Shown one piece after another: positions 56,849 to 64,000 of a stretch of 64,000 bases of DNA. Origin of the DNA: MWAR01 sp035388825 (GTDB taxonomy: Bacteria > Muiribacteriota > Ozemobacteria > Ozemobacterales > Ozemobacteraceae); contig DAOOQQ010000002.1 in assembly GCA_035388825.1 (NCBI GenBank), forward strand, positions 1-64,000, in the 5' to 3' direction. Below the pieces are notes generated by a model that saw only the letters and a program-made list of their open reading frames with translations, was not told the origin of the DNA and did not search any database. Position 1 is the stretch's first letter. Every line of letters begins with the position of its first letter. The position numbers and the translations under genes were made by a program.

Positions 56849-58312
56849 ATGAACATCCTCATCGCGAATCCGCCCTGGCGTCAGGGCCCGTTGTATGGAC
56901 TGCGCTCGGGAGCGCGGTTCCCCTACATGACCGACGAACTGACGCGGGACGGCGTTCCTGCCTGGATCCCCTTCCCTTTCAGCATCGCCCAGGCGGCGGC
57001 CCTGCTCGAAAAACACGGGTTCAAGGTCGAACTCTGGGACGCGGTCGCCGAGGGAATGGGGTTCGACGAGTTCTACCGGCGCGTCGAGGCGTTCAAGCCC
57101 GATCTCTACATCCAGGAAACGGTCGCGCCGAGCTATCCGAACGACCGCGCCATCTTCGAGAAGCTGCGCGGCCTGCTTCCCGGCGCCTACCTGGCCACGG
57201 CCGGACTGATGGTCACGGGCTGGGGTCCCCGGATGCTCGAGGAAAACCCGGCCATCGACGGCGGCCTCACCTACGAGTGGGAGGAAACGGCCCTCGAGCT
57301 TGCCCGGAGGCTGCGTGACCGCGCATCCCTCGCCGGCACGAAGGGGCTGTATCATCGGGTCGATGGTGTCGTCGTCGCCGAGCCGCGCCGGCCCGAACCG
57401 GATCTGAACGCCCTGCCCTGGCCCGCCCGCGAAAAAATGCCGATGCTGCGGTACAACGACGATTTCGCCTTCCTGCCGGTGCCGAACCTGCAGATGGTGA
57501 CCGAGCGCGGCTGTCCCTACAAGTGTTCGTTCTGCGTCTGGATCAAGGCGCGGTACGGCGGGTACGGCGTGCGGTTCCGCGACCCGGCCGACGTGGCCGA
57601 GGAGATGGCGTGGTGCCTGAAGAAATGGCCCTTCAAGGCCGTCTATTTCGATGACGACACGTTCAACCTGAAAAAATCCCATGTGCTGCAGTTGTGCGAG
57701 GAGATCAAAAAGCGCGGCATCACGACCCCCTGGGCCGCGATGTGCCGCGCCGACTGTTTCGACCGGGAAACCCTCGCCGCTTGCCGGGAAGCCGGCCTGT
57801 TCGCCGTCAAATACGGGATCGAGTCCGCCGATCAGGGAATCATCGACGGAATTCACAAGGGGCTCGACCTCGCGAAAGCCGAGGAAGTGATCGCCTTGAC
57901 CCGGGAACTGGGCATCAAGGTGCATCTGACCCTCGTGCTCGGCCTGCCCGGCGAAACCGAGCAGACGATCCGCAAGACCTGGCGGTTCGTCAAACGCGTG
58001 AAGGCCGATTATCTCCAGTTTTCGCTGGCGACCCCCTACCCCGGCACCGAGCTGTATGAGCAGGCCGCGAAGCACGGCTGGATCGAGGCGGTCGAGTGGA
58101 GCCAGTTCAACGCCGACTCCCAGGCATCGATGCGCACCGACGCCCTGACACGGGAGCAGCTCGAATCCTGGGTGCGCACGTTGAATTTACGCCGCATCGG
58201 GCTTCAGTTGATCAACAATCCCATCGAATGCCTGAAGATGTACGGCCGCAAGATGCTGAACAGCCCGAAAAAAATCGTCAATATCGCCCGTTCGGTGTTC
58301 AATATAAAATAG
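56849..58312 (+). CDS. B12-binding-type radical SAM protein
   Basis: 487 residues; GGAGGG five bases before the ATG. N-terminal cobalamin-binding-like domain (MNILIANPPWRQ, VELWDAVAEGMG, AYLATAGLMVTGWG), then radical SAM core with GCPYKCSFCVWIK, VYFDDDTFNLKKSH, GLFAVKYGIESADQGIIDGI and TLVLGLPGETEQTI. It is related to, but not a close copy of, the protein at 51061. The C-terminal region has YPGTELYEQAAKHGW, a common element in this group. Substrate unknown. Single gene, convergent with the aldolase-like gene only 2 bases away. Confidence 0.9.
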   Translation: MNILIANPPWRQGPLYGLRSGARFPYMTDELTRDGVPAWIPFPFSIAQAAALLEKHGFKVELWDAVAEGMGFDEFYRRVEAFKPDLYIQETVAPSYPNDRAIFEKLRGLLPGAYLATAGLMVTGWGPRMLEENPAIDGGLTYEWEETALELARRLRDRASLAGTKGLYHRVDGVVVAEPRRPEPDLNALPWPAREKMPMLRYNDDFAFLPVPNLQMVTERGCPYKCSFCVWIKARYGGYGVRFRDPADVAEEMAWCLKKWPFKAVYFDDDTFNLKKSHVLQLCEEIKKRGITTPWAAMCRADCFDRETLAACREAGLFAVKYGIESADQGIIDGIHKGLDLAKAEEVIALTRELGIKVHLTLVLGLPGETEQTIRKTWRFVKRVKADYLQFSLATPYPGTELYEQAAKHGWIEAVEWSQFNADSQASMRTDALTREQLESWVRTLNLRRIGLQLINNPIECLKMYGRKMLNSPKKIVNIARSVFNIK

Positions 58313-58314
58313 TA

Positions 58315-59433
58315 TTATATGTGACGGCCGACCAGGGAATGCGTTGTCGACGCATCCGATGCGAAGGTGACGGACGCGAACAGGTTGGCGGCGGCGCAGG
58401 AGTGGTTGGGAATGATCTGCAGCCGGTCGCCGATCCGGGGCCGGGGGCTTTCCGGCGACAGGGGCACGATGCCGTGCTCCTCAGACAGACGTGCCGGAAC
58501 CCAGTCCGGCATCGGCGTGCCGTCTTCCGTCAGCACGAACCCATACCCCTTCAGCAGCTCGATGCCATGGGCCCCCTTGTCGAGGCCGAGGGCCTTGCTG
58601 CCGGCATCGACGACGAACCGGTCGGCATAGACGGCGATGACCGTCGTGAGTACCGTGAAGGCACAGTCACCGAGCGTCGCCACGCCGAGACCGACCTGGA
58701 TCGCATCGTGATAGACGTAGTTTCCGGGACGTGCCTCGGTGACACCGGGCATGATCCCGGAGATGCGCCAGGTAGGGGTCGAGCCGATGCTGACCTGCGG
58801 ACACGGGATGCCGGCTTCCCGGATGATCCGCGCGGCTTCGACGACGGCTGCCCCTTCCGCCAGAGCCGTTTCCCGGATCTTTTCGGTGTTGGTGGCCGCG
58901 TAAACGTGGCCTGCGTGGGTGAACACCCCGTCGAAAACGAGGCCCTTCGCGGCCGAGACGGCGGCTGCAAGGGCAACGACGGCCGGGCCGGGCGGAAGGC
59001 CGCACCTGTGATGACCGCAATCGATCTCGATCCGCACGCGCAAAGGCGCCACCAGATCGAGAGCCGCAAGCAGGGCGATATGCTCCGGGGCATCGATGCC
59101 GACCGTGATCCGTGCCAGGCTGCAAAGCCTTTTCAGCAGATCGAGCCGGCCGGCCCCGACGATCGGATAGGCGATGAAGATATCATGGAAACCGGCCTCG
59201 ATGAAGGCGGCCGACTCGTCGACGGTTGCGCAGGTGATGCCCGCGGCACCGGCCTCGAGCTGCATCCGGGCGATGGTCGGGCACTTGTGCGTTTTGATGT
59301 GCGGCCGAAGCGCGATCCCATGTGCCGCGGCGAACGAGGCGGCGGAACGAACGTTGCGCCCGAGGACGGCCTCGTCCACGAGCGCAACGGGTGTGACCTG
59401 TCCGAATTCTCTCGAATCACCGTGAAGGCGCAC
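58315..59433 (-). CDS. D-threonine aldolase/D-serine dehydratase-like PLP enzyme
   Basis: 372 residues from a GTG at 59433 with GGAG five bases upstream. Fold-type III PLP barrel: RPHIKTHKCPTIARMQ contains the likely PLP Lys, then FDGVFTHAGH, VSIGSTPTW and GNYVYHDAIQVGLG. The C-terminal metal site HSCAAANLF (His-x-Cys) matches D-threonine aldolase and DSD1-type D-serine dehydratase. It breaks down D-hydroxy amino acids. The two activities cannot be separated here. No partner gene is obvious. Confidence 0.88.
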   Translation of the reverse strand: MRLHGDSREFGQVTPVALVDEAVLGRNVRSAASFAAAHGIALRPHIKTHKCPTIARMQLEAGAAGITCATVDESAAFIEAGFHDIFIAYPIVGAGRLDLLKRLCSLARITVGIDAPEHIALLAALDLVAPLRVRIEIDCGHHRCGLPPGPAVVALAAAVSAAKGLVFDGVFTHAGHVYAATNTEKIRETALAEGAAVVEAARIIREAGIPCPQVSIGSTPTWRISGIMPGVTEARPGNYVYHDAIQVGLGVATLGDCAFTVLTTVIAVYADRFVVDAGSKALGLDKGAHGIELLKGYGFVLTEDGTPMPDWVPARLSEEHGIVPLSPESPRPRIGDRLQIIPNHSCAAANLFASVTFASDASTTHSLVGRHI

Positions 59434-59461
59434 AGATTCTCCAATGGAAAAACACAGGAAT

Positions 59462-59575
59462 TTGAGACTAAAAGACGAGAAGAACGCTCATCACAGAGGA
59501 CACAAAGAACACAGAGGCTTCACGGAGAAAATACCGATCTGTCATGAGTTCTTTGTGTTCGCCGTGATGATGGAT
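59462..59575. repeat. CACAGAG/GACACAAAG hairpin element, copy 2
   Basis: TCATCACAGAGGACACAAAGAACACAGAGG forms an imperfect hairpin with GAGTTCTTTGTGTTCGCCGTGATGATG. Shares CACAGAG, GACACAAAG and CACGGAG with copy 1 at 53645. Confidence 0.75.
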
Positions 59576-59604
59576 CGCAAACCCGTCACAACGGCAGAAC
59601 GGCC

Positions 59605-60768
59605 TCAGGCAAGGGCCTGGATGTCCTGCACGATCTGGCGGATCTCCTTCTCTTCCGGGGTGCGGGCGAGGTAGGCGAGGTTGCCCATCACCTGCGCGAG
59701 AACCGGGGACACCTCGGTGTACATGACGAGCTTGTCGGCATACCGGTCGATGATCTGCTCGTGGCTGTATCGGTAGTTCTTCCCGTATTTGCGGGCGATG
59801 TGCGCGCAGTGATACTTGCGCTCGACATCGGCCGTGAACCGGCCCTGGACAACGACGTTCGCCCACTGCTGGTACACGTCGATGTCCGAGGTGAAGTTCA
59901 TCATGTCCGTCGTGAAGCCGCCGGGTGGCCGGCAGTTCAGTTCGAGCGGGATGAACTCGCCGTCCGTCTTGCGGCGGAAGAACTCGAAATGGAAGAACTT
60001 CTCGCGGATGTCGAACGCCTTCACGCTCCGGAAACCGTAGTCGCGAAGCTTCTCAGGAATATTGCGCAGCGAATAATACCAGAGGTCATCGTTCAGGGCG
60101 ACGGCCTCGTAGCAACCGACGTCGGAATAGTGTGAAGTATAATAAACGATCTCGTTGTCGCGGTTCGTGATCCCGTCGAAGGTGAACAGTTCACCGTCGA
60201 TGAACTCTTCCATGAAATAGTCGCAGTCAGGCTTCGAGCGGATGAACTCCTCGAGATCCCGATCGTTCGAGATCTTGTAGGTCGAGGCGGCCCCGACTCC
60301 GATGTCGGGCTTCGCGAAGAAGGGATACCCGACGGTTTTGGCGAACTTCCGGGCATGGGCGGCATCGTTGTACACCTCGCCGCGGACGACGGGGATGCCG
60401 GCCTTGCGGAACACGTCTTTCATCAGGGACTTGCGCTTGATCGTCTGGGTCGCCTGGCGTTTCGGGCCGAAGATGTTGAAATCCTCACGCAGGGCGCCTT
60501 CGAGCAGCAGCCAGTGCTCGTTGTGCGACTCGATCCGGTCCATCAGGCCGTGATGATGAATGAAATAGCCCATGGCGCGAACGACCTGATCGTAATCGTT
60601 CATCGATTCGACGCGGTAATACTCGGACATGGCTTCCTTCAGCTCGGGGCGCAGTTCCTCCCAGGAGGCCTCGCCGATGCCGAGCACCCGTGCCCCGGCG
60701 CGGGCCAGTCCGACGGGAAACTGATAGAAGTTGGGCGGAAAGTGGGGTGACAGAAATACAAAGTTCAT
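59605..60768 (-). CDS. ATP-grasp domain protein
   Basis: 387 residues from the ATG at 60768 (AAAGG upstream). N-terminal nucleotide-fold start (MNFVFLSPHFPPNFYQFPVGLARAGARVLGIG), ATP-grasp core with KPDIGVGAASTYKI (ATP-binding Lys region), FMEEFIDGELFTFDGI and EFIPLELNCRPPGGFTTDMMN (metal-binding Glu-x-Asn). ATP-grasp enzymes ligate a carboxylate to an amine or thiol through an acyl phosphate. The substrate is unknown; sugar- or peptide-ligase relatives exist. Single gene with a strong promoter. Confidence 0.85.
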   Translation of the reverse strand: MNFVFLSPHFPPNFYQFPVGLARAGARVLGIGEASWEELRPELKEAMSEYYRVESMNDYDQVVRAMGYFIHHHGLMDRIESHNEHWLLLEGALREDFNIFGPKRQATQTIKRKSLMKDVFRKAGIPVVRGEVYNDAAHARKFAKTVGYPFFAKPDIGVGAASTYKISNDRDLEEFIRSKPDCDYFMEEFIDGELFTFDGITNRDNEIVYYTSHYSDVGCYEAVALNDDLWYYSLRNIPEKLRDYGFRSVKAFDIREKFFHFEFFRRKTDGEFIPLELNCRPPGGFTTDMMNFTSDIDVYQQWANVVVQGRFTADVERKYHCAHIARKYGKNYRYSHEQIIDRYADKLVMYTEVSPVLAQVMGNLAYLARTPEEKEIRQIVQDIQALA

Positions 60769-60817
60769 GTGCATCCTTTCTGCGACGCGGCAGAGCCACC
60801 GCCGGGTGTTTTTTGGT

Positions 60818-60846
60818 ATTTTACCCTCTACGGCGAGACCTGACAA
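60818..60846 (-). promoter_or_regulatory. Promoter of the ATP-grasp gene
   Basis: Minus strand TTGTCA, 17-base spacer, TAAAAT, each box five of six to consensus, about 50 bases before the ATG. The -35 box lies in a 13-bp direct repeat. Confidence 0.75.
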
Positions 60847-60914
60847 CCGAAATCCCGAGAATTCGCGGGCGGATCACGATCCGCCCCTACGTTTCATGTG
60901 CTGACAACCGAAAT
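60841..60914. repeat. 13-bp direct repeat flanking a REP-like palindrome
   Basis: TGACAACCGAAAT occurs at 60841-60853 and again at 60902-60914, on both sides of palindrome 6. Confidence 0.85.
60867..60891. repeat. REP-like palindrome 6 (inverted orientation)
   Basis: GGGCGGATC.AC.GATCCGCCC followed by CTACG, the family head on the minus strand. Confidence 0.85.
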
Positions 60915-60933
60915 TCCCCGCATTTCGGGGTGA

Positions 60934-61158
60934 TCAGCGTTCTGCTTCGATCCGGCCGGGGAGACAGGGGGCCGGGCGGTGGGGCCGGCCGGGAATATCG
61001 GTGCTCCGGAGTTCCGAAAGGAGATCCCGCTGGCGCATGACCAGCCGGGCAAGTCGGCCGGTGTGATCCGTTCCGACCCAGATCGCGAGCACCAAGAGGC
61101 CGACGAGCACGAGGAGTGTGGCCCCTCCCCGGCGATCACGAACCGATAGCGGTTTCAT
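60934..61158 (-). CDS. Short GspK/PilX-like pseudopilin
   Basis: 74 residues; the ATG overlaps the stop of the preceding pseudopilin gene (ATGA). RGGATLLVLVGLLVLAIWVG is a prepilin-type leader-plus-helix with no Glu at +5, as in GspK/PilX minor pilins. The remainder (RLARLVMRQRDLLSELRS and a Pro/Arg-rich tail) is much shorter than full GspK, so it may be a minimal or truncated minor pilin. Last gene of the second cluster. Confidence 0.65.
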   Translation of the reverse strand: MKPLSVRDRRGGATLLVLVGLLVLAIWVGTDHTGRLARLVMRQRDLLSELRSTDIPGRPHRPAPCLPGRIEAER

Positions 61159-61586
61159 CGGCCGCACCTCCAGAACATGGGAAATCGGGCATCCGTGGTG
61201 TGTGCCGTGCCCCAGACCGTTTTTGCATCGACGGCCTGGAAGGGACCGAACGTCATGCCGCCGAGGAGTTCGAGGCGGAACACGGCATCCCCTTTTTGCA
61301 CGGCCAGCACATTGCCGTTCGCTTCCCGACGGATCGAGCTGCACGGGCCGCCGAGGAGGGTGATCTCGTTTCCATCTTTGACGACGAGGCCGCTCGACTC
61401 GGCAAACGCTTTCCTCAGAATCGCAAACGCGGACGTGAGCTGTTCCTGGCGCTGGATTTCGTCGCCGTTGGAGGAGAGATCATACAGGAGGCTCCGCAGG
61501 GGCGTGAAGAACGAAACGGTAGCCACGCCGAGAACCGCGATGACGATCATGAGCTCGATCAGGGTGAATCCGGTGCGACGCTTCAC
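61155..61586 (-). CDS. GspJ/GspH-like pseudopilin
   Basis: 143 residues. MKRRTGFTLIELMIVIAVLG is a classic type IV prepilin N-terminus with Gly at -1 and Glu at +5. The globular region (EIQRQEQLTSAFAILRKAFAESSG...ITLLGGPCSSIRREANGNVLAVQ) resembles GspJ/GspH. Role: minor pseudopilin at the pilus tip. Overlaps both neighbours by 4 bases. Confidence 0.85.
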   Translation of the reverse strand: MKRRTGFTLIELMIVIAVLGVATVSFFTPLRSLLYDLSSNGDEIQRQEQLTSAFAILRKAFAESSGLVVKDGNEITLLGGPCSSIRREANGNVLAVQKGDAVFRLELLGGMTFGPFQAVDAKTVWGTAHTTDARFPMFWRCGR

Positions 61587-61957
61587 GGCAGGATCACCTC
61601 CCGGATATAGGCGTGTGCCCCGGCATGCATGCGCTCGGGAGTTTCCATCCGGAGCTGGAGGACGCGCTGGCCGGCGGTTTCCGGCAGCGGATCGAGGAGT
61701 TTCCAGGTGATGCGGTGGGGCAGCTTGATGTCGGCGATATACCCCGCCAGGCGGTCGGAATTGAAGGTATACTCACGCATAATATCGGAAAGTATTCTAT
61801 TTCTGAGCCCTTCGAGCGCATACAGGGCGAGGGTGTTCTCGCGCGCGAGAACGAGCGCCCTCCGTTCGGCAGAAATCAGCCGGAAGCCGCCGACGAACAG
61901 CATCGAGCACAGCGTGATGGTGAGCAGCATATCGACGAGCGTGACGCCGCGGTTCAT
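61583..61957 (-). CDS. GspI-like pseudopilin with Asp at +5
   Basis: 124 residues. MNRGVTLVDMLLTITLCSMLFVGG is a prepilin-like N-terminus, but the +5 position is Asp9 instead of Glu. The rest is short with helices (ALVLARENTLALYALEGLRNRIL) and a small beta tail. It fits a minor pseudopilin. Asp at +5 is tolerated in some minor pilins, so a decayed gene is not implied. Operon overlap supports function. Confidence 0.75.
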   Translation of the reverse strand: MNRGVTLVDMLLTITLCSMLFVGGFRLISAERRALVLARENTLALYALEGLRNRILSDIMREYTFNSDRLAGYIADIKLPHRITWKLLDPLPETAGQRVLQLRMETPERMHAGAHAYIREVILP

Positions 61958-63015
61958 CCGTTCATCCCCCGGACCAGCGTGAAATACGGATCGAAAAAGG
62001 AGAGCGTCAGCAGCAGCACGATCGCGCCCACGAAAAACAGCCCCGCAATGAGGCCGACCGTCTCGACCCGTGCGATCAGGCGGCCGGCGGCAGCCACGTT
62101 CGTCTCGGATGCCAGCTCGAGGGCTCCGGCCGCCTCATCGGCATCGGCCTTCCCCTTGAAGCACGCGGTCACGGGCAGCAGGATGTCGTCCCCGGCAACG
62201 GTGCAGGAAAGATCCTCGCCGCGTTCGAGGGCTTCTGCGCGGCCGATCAGCCGCGTCGCAAGCGGGCCGGGCATGCCGAGGCCGGCGGCGAGACGGACCG
62301 CGTCGGTGATGCGGCAGCCGGCGCGAAGGAACAAGGCGATGAGATACTGAAATCGTCCGTTCTGCTCGACGAGCGCCATCGTGGGCAGCGCAAGCAGCTT
62401 TCCGATCACCGTTTCCGGAATGTCGGCAGGGGGGATGAAGAACCAGACCCGCGTGGCTGCGATCGTCAGGCCGGCGATGAGCAAGGGCAGCGGCAGGGAG
62501 AACGGGAACATCGCCGGATTGTAGAGGGAGAGCAGCTTCACCACCAGCGGCATCTCGAGGTGCTGGGCATCGAACATGATCTGCATCGAGGGGAACACGT
62601 GCAGATTCAGGAGAGCGATGTTTCCGAGCGCCAGCCAGAGCATCAGCAGCGGGTAGCAGAGCGCCGTGCGAACCTGCTCGGCGAGCCGCTCGAACAGGAC
62701 GAGATACCGGGCATAGGCCATCAGAACCGATTCGAAGCCGAATCCGCCGGGGACGGCCAGAAGGGCGGCCATGGTCGGATCGATACCTTCGAGACTGCGG
62801 ATCGCATCGGCCAGGGAATGGCCGCGCGCCATCTTCTCGGAGAGCTCGGTTGCCCAGACGCGCGGAGCTCCTTCCGGGGCCCGGCGGGCGAGATCTCCGA
62901 GGGCTTTGGGAACGTTGAGATTCGTCGCGTGGGCGGCCTGCATCAGTCGGACGAACGCCAGAAGATCCTCGGCCGGGGCGGCGAGCCTGGGTGTCGGAGA
63001 GGCGGATGTGTTCAT
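61954..63015 (-). CDS. GspF-like platform protein, second copy
   Basis: 353 residues with T2SF features: FVRLMQAAHATNLNVPKALGDLA at the start, transmembrane helices near 122-145 (CYPLLMLWLALGNIALLNLHV), 175-192 and the C-terminus (VGLIAGLFFVGAIVLLLTLSFF), and the second-domain opening FQYLIALFLRAGCRITDAVRLAAGLG. More divergent than GspF at 9136. It follows another GspF-like gene by one base, so two platform subunits are made from one operon. Confidence 0.85.
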   Translation of the reverse strand: MNTSASPTPRLAAPAEDLLAFVRLMQAAHATNLNVPKALGDLARRAPEGAPRVWATELSEKMARGHSLADAIRSLEGIDPTMAALLAVPGGFGFESVLMAYARYLVLFERLAEQVRTALCYPLLMLWLALGNIALLNLHVFPSMQIMFDAQHLEMPLVVKLLSLYNPAMFPFSLPLPLLIAGLTIAATRVWFFIPPADIPETVIGKLLALPTMALVEQNGRFQYLIALFLRAGCRITDAVRLAAGLGMPGPLATRLIGRAEALERGEDLSCTVAGDDILLPVTACFKGKADADEAAGALELASETNVAAAGRLIARVETVGLIAGLFFVGAIVLLLTLSFFDPYFTLVRGMNG

Positions 63016-63016
63016 G

Positions 63017-64000
63017 TCAGATGAACTCCAGGATCTGGATCATCGGCAGAAACACCGAGATGAGGATGCAGCCGACGACCAGGGCGAGAAGGACCGAAAA
63101 GAAGGCGGTGAGAATTGTCTGCAGACGGTTGATGCGGCCGACGGCGCGGGCCTCGACGAGATCGGCAGCAAGGGCGAAACTTTCTGTCGTCCCCTTCCCT
63201 TCCACCGCCAGCCGGACGAGCCAGGCCGTCTGGCTGTCGATTCCGTGGCGCATCAGCACCGTATCGACGGGAGCCCCGGATCCGAGGGCGTCGGCGAAGC
63301 CGGTTGCAAGCGTCGTGGCGCTGGGCAGGACGAGGGGATACGCGATGGTCTGGAGAAGCGGGATGATCCGGTCCGGGGTCACCCCCGAAAGAATCCGGAG
63401 CACTTCGGCGAACTCGATGTTTCCTATGCCGAGAAGGGTGTTGATGATGCGCTGGAAGCGGGGCTGTCGGACGAGGAAGGCGACGCCACCAAGAAGGCCG
63501 ACGCACGCCGGACCGACGATGAACCACCAGGAGGTGAACAGGTCCGATATCATCATGACCAGTTGCGTCAATGGAGGCAGTTGTATATTCATGCCCATAT
63601 ATATCTCTTTGAATTGGGGGAGAACGAACATGACCTGGGCGATGAAGACCAGGCCGACGATGCACGATTGGATGACCGGGTAGGTCAGGATCGCTTCGAC
63701 CGACAGGAATCCTGTCACGTCCTTCGAATACTTGAGCTGGAGGATGTTGCCTTTTTCGAAGTCGGAAAGGTCGGTGGCAAGGATGATCTTCACGAACACG
63801 GGAAGGGCATTGCAGGCCGGGTGGCGGAGGCACTCGATCAGGCTCGCCCCGGAAGATACTCCCGCATGGATCGCGGCCATCGCATGTCGGAAGGCGGGCC
63901 AGGGCATCGTCTGGCGGGCGATGTCGAGGACTTTTTGCATCGGCAGTCCGGAGGAGAGGTTGATCGCGAACAGGCCGAGGGATTCGCCCTGGAGACGTCT
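63017..64000 (-). CDS. GspF-like platform protein, partial
   Basis: The frame continues past the window edge: RRLQGESLGLFAINLSSGLPMQKVLDIARQ is read upstream of the first ATG at 63940, so the start lies outside. About 327 residues are seen. Helices near VIQSCIVGLVFIAQVMFVLPQF, WWFIVGPACVGLLGGVAFLV and the C-terminus (LTAFFSVLLALVVGCILISVFLP) and the second T2SF opening (EFAEVLRILSGVTPDRIIPLLQ) mark it as GspF/PilC family. It is the most upstream visible gene of the right-hand cluster; an ATPase gene may lie beyond. Confidence 0.88.
   Translation of the reverse strand, partial: RRLQGESLGLFAINLSSGLPMQKVLDIARQTMPWPAFRHAMAAIHAGVSSGASLIECLRHPACNALPVFVKIILATDLSDFEKGNILQLKYSKDVTGFLSVEAILTYPVIQSCIVGLVFIAQVMFVLPQFKEIYMGMNIQLPPLTQLVMMISDLFTSWWFIVGPACVGLLGGVAFLVRQPRFQRIINTLLGIGNIEFAEVLRILSGVTPDRIIPLLQTIAYPLVLPSATTLATGFADALGSGAPVDTVLMRHGIDSQTAWLVRLAVEGKGTTESFALAADLVEARAVGRINRLQTILTAFFSVLLALVVGCILISVFLPMIQILEFI

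Overview
The window is one contiguous stretch of a GC-rich bacterial chromosome with about 60 protein genes and no rRNA, tRNA or CRISPR array. It suggests a diderm, envelope-rich, probably anaerobic or facultative organism. The reasons are signal-peptide-bearing LysM, M23 and GH73 wall hydrolases and an L,D-transpeptidase, parts of a type II secretion/type IV pilus machine, a competence (ComEC/ComEA) operon, and an oxygen-sensitive class III ribonucleotide reductase with its activase. I cannot assign a phylum from sequence alone. The gene mix (hybrid T2SS/T4P clusters, many secreted proteins, radical SAM enzymes) fits a deep uncultivated lineage such as Riflebacteria, but that is only a guess.

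Layout. 1-3.3 kb: secreted cell-wall proteins, including two related M23 endopeptidases. 3.6-10.4 kb: an eight-gene minus-strand operon for a T2SS/T4P-type assembly machine (GspF, GspE/PilB, PilM, PilN, PilO, a PilP-position protein, two pseudopilins). 10.4-20 kb: a phosphodiesterase, DUF2225 and signal peptidase I (with an unusual cysteine at the nucleophile position), a TIGR00300 enzyme, and an operon running from a secreted protein through an MFS transporter and uvrC to a DUF2993-like protein and trmH. 20-22.6 kb: L,D-transpeptidase, TPR protein and a membrane protein whose leader holds 21-bp tandem repeats. 22.8-27.5 kb: an operon of GH144 (endo-beta-1,2-glucanase family), GH3 beta-glucosidase and a MurG/MGDG-synthase-like glycosyltransferase. 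27.7-35.2 kb: inositol monophosphatase, a RAYT (REP-associated transposase) remnant, phosphofructokinase, nrdG/nrdD and DUF445. 35.4-39.4 kb: subtilisin-like protease, LysM-GH73 hydrolase and two small envelope proteins. 39.7-42.8 kb: a three-gene operon of DHH phosphoesterase, a small protein with a possible LSm-like barrel, and a Clp1/Grc3-type polynucleotide kinase. 42.9-48.5 kb: a competence operon ending in a stand-alone MBL-fold protein. 48.8-60.8 kb: glycerate kinase, two GT2 glycosyltransferases, three radical SAM proteins, a POT transporter, a D-threonine-aldolase-like enzyme and an ATP-grasp enzyme. 60.9-64 kb: a second T2SS/T4P-type cluster (two GspF paralogues, three pseudopilin-like proteins) that runs off the window.

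Repeats: six short palindromes sharing a GTAGGGGYG head are scattered between genes. Two form an inverted pair (REPIN-like), and one lies inside the RAYT gene. Two roughly 100-bp hairpin elements carrying CACAGAG/GACACAAAG motifs form a second family. A highly self-complementary element of about 160 bp precedes the glycerate kinase gene.

The most promising undescribed system is the DHH / small beta-barrel / Clp1-kinase operon, read from a near-consensus promoter. It looks like a nucleic-acid 5'-end kinase-plus-nuclease module. The second is the competence operon, where the metal-binding motif of the ComEC beta-lactamase domain is lost and an intact stand-alone MBL protein sits two genes downstream. 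All functions are inferred from sequence; no database search was run.
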